From assembly GCA_947628195.1 (NCBI GenBank), contig CANQZB010000009.1:1-14915 (forward strand): a stretch of DNA of 14,915 bases, given 5' to 3'. The notes beneath the pieces are model-generated. The model was not told the origin of the DNA and ran no database searches. It was given only the letters and a program-made list of their open reading frames with translations. Origin of the DNA: an uncultured Clostridia bacterium (GTDB lineage Bacteria > Bacillota > Clostridia > Christensenellales > UBA1242). The translations under genes and the position numbers were made by a program. Within the stretch, counting starts at the first letter, position 1, and each line of letters begins with the position of its first letter. This document shows positions 14,300-14,915 of the stretch, piece by piece.

Positions 14300-14915
14300 T
14301 TAATTTTGTGTTTTGTTCTTCATTTTAAATTTTAATTTTGCAGAATCTTGTTTATTTAGCAAATTGAATATAAAAATTGAACACAAATACACCCCGCCCC
14401 CTAACCCCAAGGCAATAAGAGTGTTAATGCCAGAATTGTTTGCAGAGAAAACGCAAAACATGGTTAAAAGCATTAACGCATTGCACAAAATTAATTTGGC
14501 AGTGAATGTAAAATTAAAACGCAATTCAAAATGGTTTTTAATTTCCAAATGATTTAACACAAAAACAAGCAAATAGCAGGCTGAATTAGCCAACGCCAAT
14601 GCGTAAATATTTAAATTTTTGTACGGCAAAAATATTATTTCAAAAACGAATTTTATAGCCACCGCTATGGTTAAATTTTTTACTGCCGTGTATCTCAATT
14701 CCACCGCTTGCAAGCAACTGGAATATAGTTGATTAATTGATAAAAATATTACCCCTATGCCAGAAAAAGCCATTATTTTCGAAGCAATTTTTAGGCCGTT
14801 TAAATTATAGCCGTTTAACCTACTGCCGTATAAAAGTGAAATTAATCTATCCGGAAACAAACTAAAACCTATTACACATGGCACGGTTATTATTAAAATA
14901 ATTTTAATTGCAAGC
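14300..14915 (-). CDS. SpoVB/MurJ-type flippase, C-terminal part (5' end outside window)
   Basis: The frame is open from the right edge to TAA at 14302-14300, about 205 residues. The GTG at 14884 is internal, because the sequence upstream continues in frame (LAIKIILIIT) without a stop. Six or so membrane spans are visible. VIGFSLFPDRLISLLYG, then GVIFLSINQLYSSCLQAVELRYTAVKNLTIAVAIKFVFEIIFLP, then the span with NIYALALANSACYLLVFVLNHLEIK fit the C-terminal half of the MOP-superfamily polysaccharide/lipid II flippases, closest in feel to stage V sporulation protein B/YabM. Such proteins move undecaprenyl-linked sugar precursors across the membrane. The polar Lys/Asn C-terminus is cytoplasmic. 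Being next to an HU gene resembles the spoVB-mazG-hup arrangement of Clostridia, which favours SpoVB over housekeeping MurJ, though the N-terminal half is not available. Confidence 0.75.
   Translation of the reverse strand, partial: LAIKIILIITVPCVIGFSLFPDRLISLLYGSRLNGYNLNGLKIASKIMAFSGIGVIFLSINQLYSSCLQAVELRYTAVKNLTIAVAIKFVFEIIFLPYKNLNIYALALANSACYLLVFVLNHLEIKNHFELRFNFTFTAKLILCNALMLLTMFCVFSANNSGINTLIALGLGGGVYLCSIFIFNLLNKQDSAKLKFKMKNKTQN

Noticed and set aside
1..14915. Search for CRISPR arrays, tRNA/rRNA genes, insertion sequences, toxin-antitoxin or phage-defence genes
   Set aside because: No regular repeat-spacer pattern, tRNA cloverleaf, transposase motif or recognisable defence domain was seen by eye.

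Overview
The window looks like chromosome from a low-GC, spore-forming Firmicute, probably an uncultured gut-type Clostridia. The AT bias is strong. Shine-Dalgarno sites are of the GGAGG/AAGGGG type, and TAA and TGA act as ordinary stops. Three genes point to endospore formation: yabP, yabQ and a SpoVB/MurJ-type flippase. The lineage is inference; no rRNA gene or other taxonomic marker is present.

Layout. (1) Positions 1-7744, minus strand: one uninterrupted reading frame of at least 2581 codons that runs off the left edge. I read every line in this frame and found no stop. It encodes a giant modular lipoprotein: signal peptide with lipobox, Ig-like beta domains, a GLUG-type repeat/beta-helix cassette, more Ig-like domains, and then the start of a second cassette of the same kind. 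A sigma-A-like promoter lies upstream. (2) 7896-9292, plus strand: a tightly overlapping operon of yabP, yabQ, divIC and an archaeal-type cytidylate kinase. (3) 9397-10071, minus strand: a stand-alone GlmU-type acetyltransferase domain. (4) 10128-12548, plus strand: two tandem CPBP intramembrane proteases followed by rlmH, with almost no spacing. (5) 12610-13960, plus strand: an M14 metallopeptidase (gamma-D-glutamyl-diaminopimelate peptidase type) whose 3' end overlaps tadA out of frame by 101 nt. (6) 13971-14915, minus strand: an HU-family protein and, upstream of it, the C-terminal part of a SpoVB/MurJ-type flippase. A compact two-way terminator sits between tadA and the HU gene.

How the genes relate. 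Many window genes concern the cell envelope, division and sporulation: cortex proteins YabP/YabQ, the divisome protein DivIC, a GlcNAc-1-P-forming acetyltransferase domain, a peptidoglycan-peptide peptidase and a lipid-linked sugar flippase. In relatives, yabM/spoVB, mazG, an HU gene, yabP, yabQ and divIC often sit together. Here the two ends of that group are about 5 kb apart in opposite orientation, which suggests rearrangement. RlmH and TadA are translation housekeeping enzymes. I saw no tRNA, rRNA, insertion sequence, CRISPR array or phage gene. The least ordinary item is the giant lipoprotein; nothing else looks like a clearly new multi-gene system.
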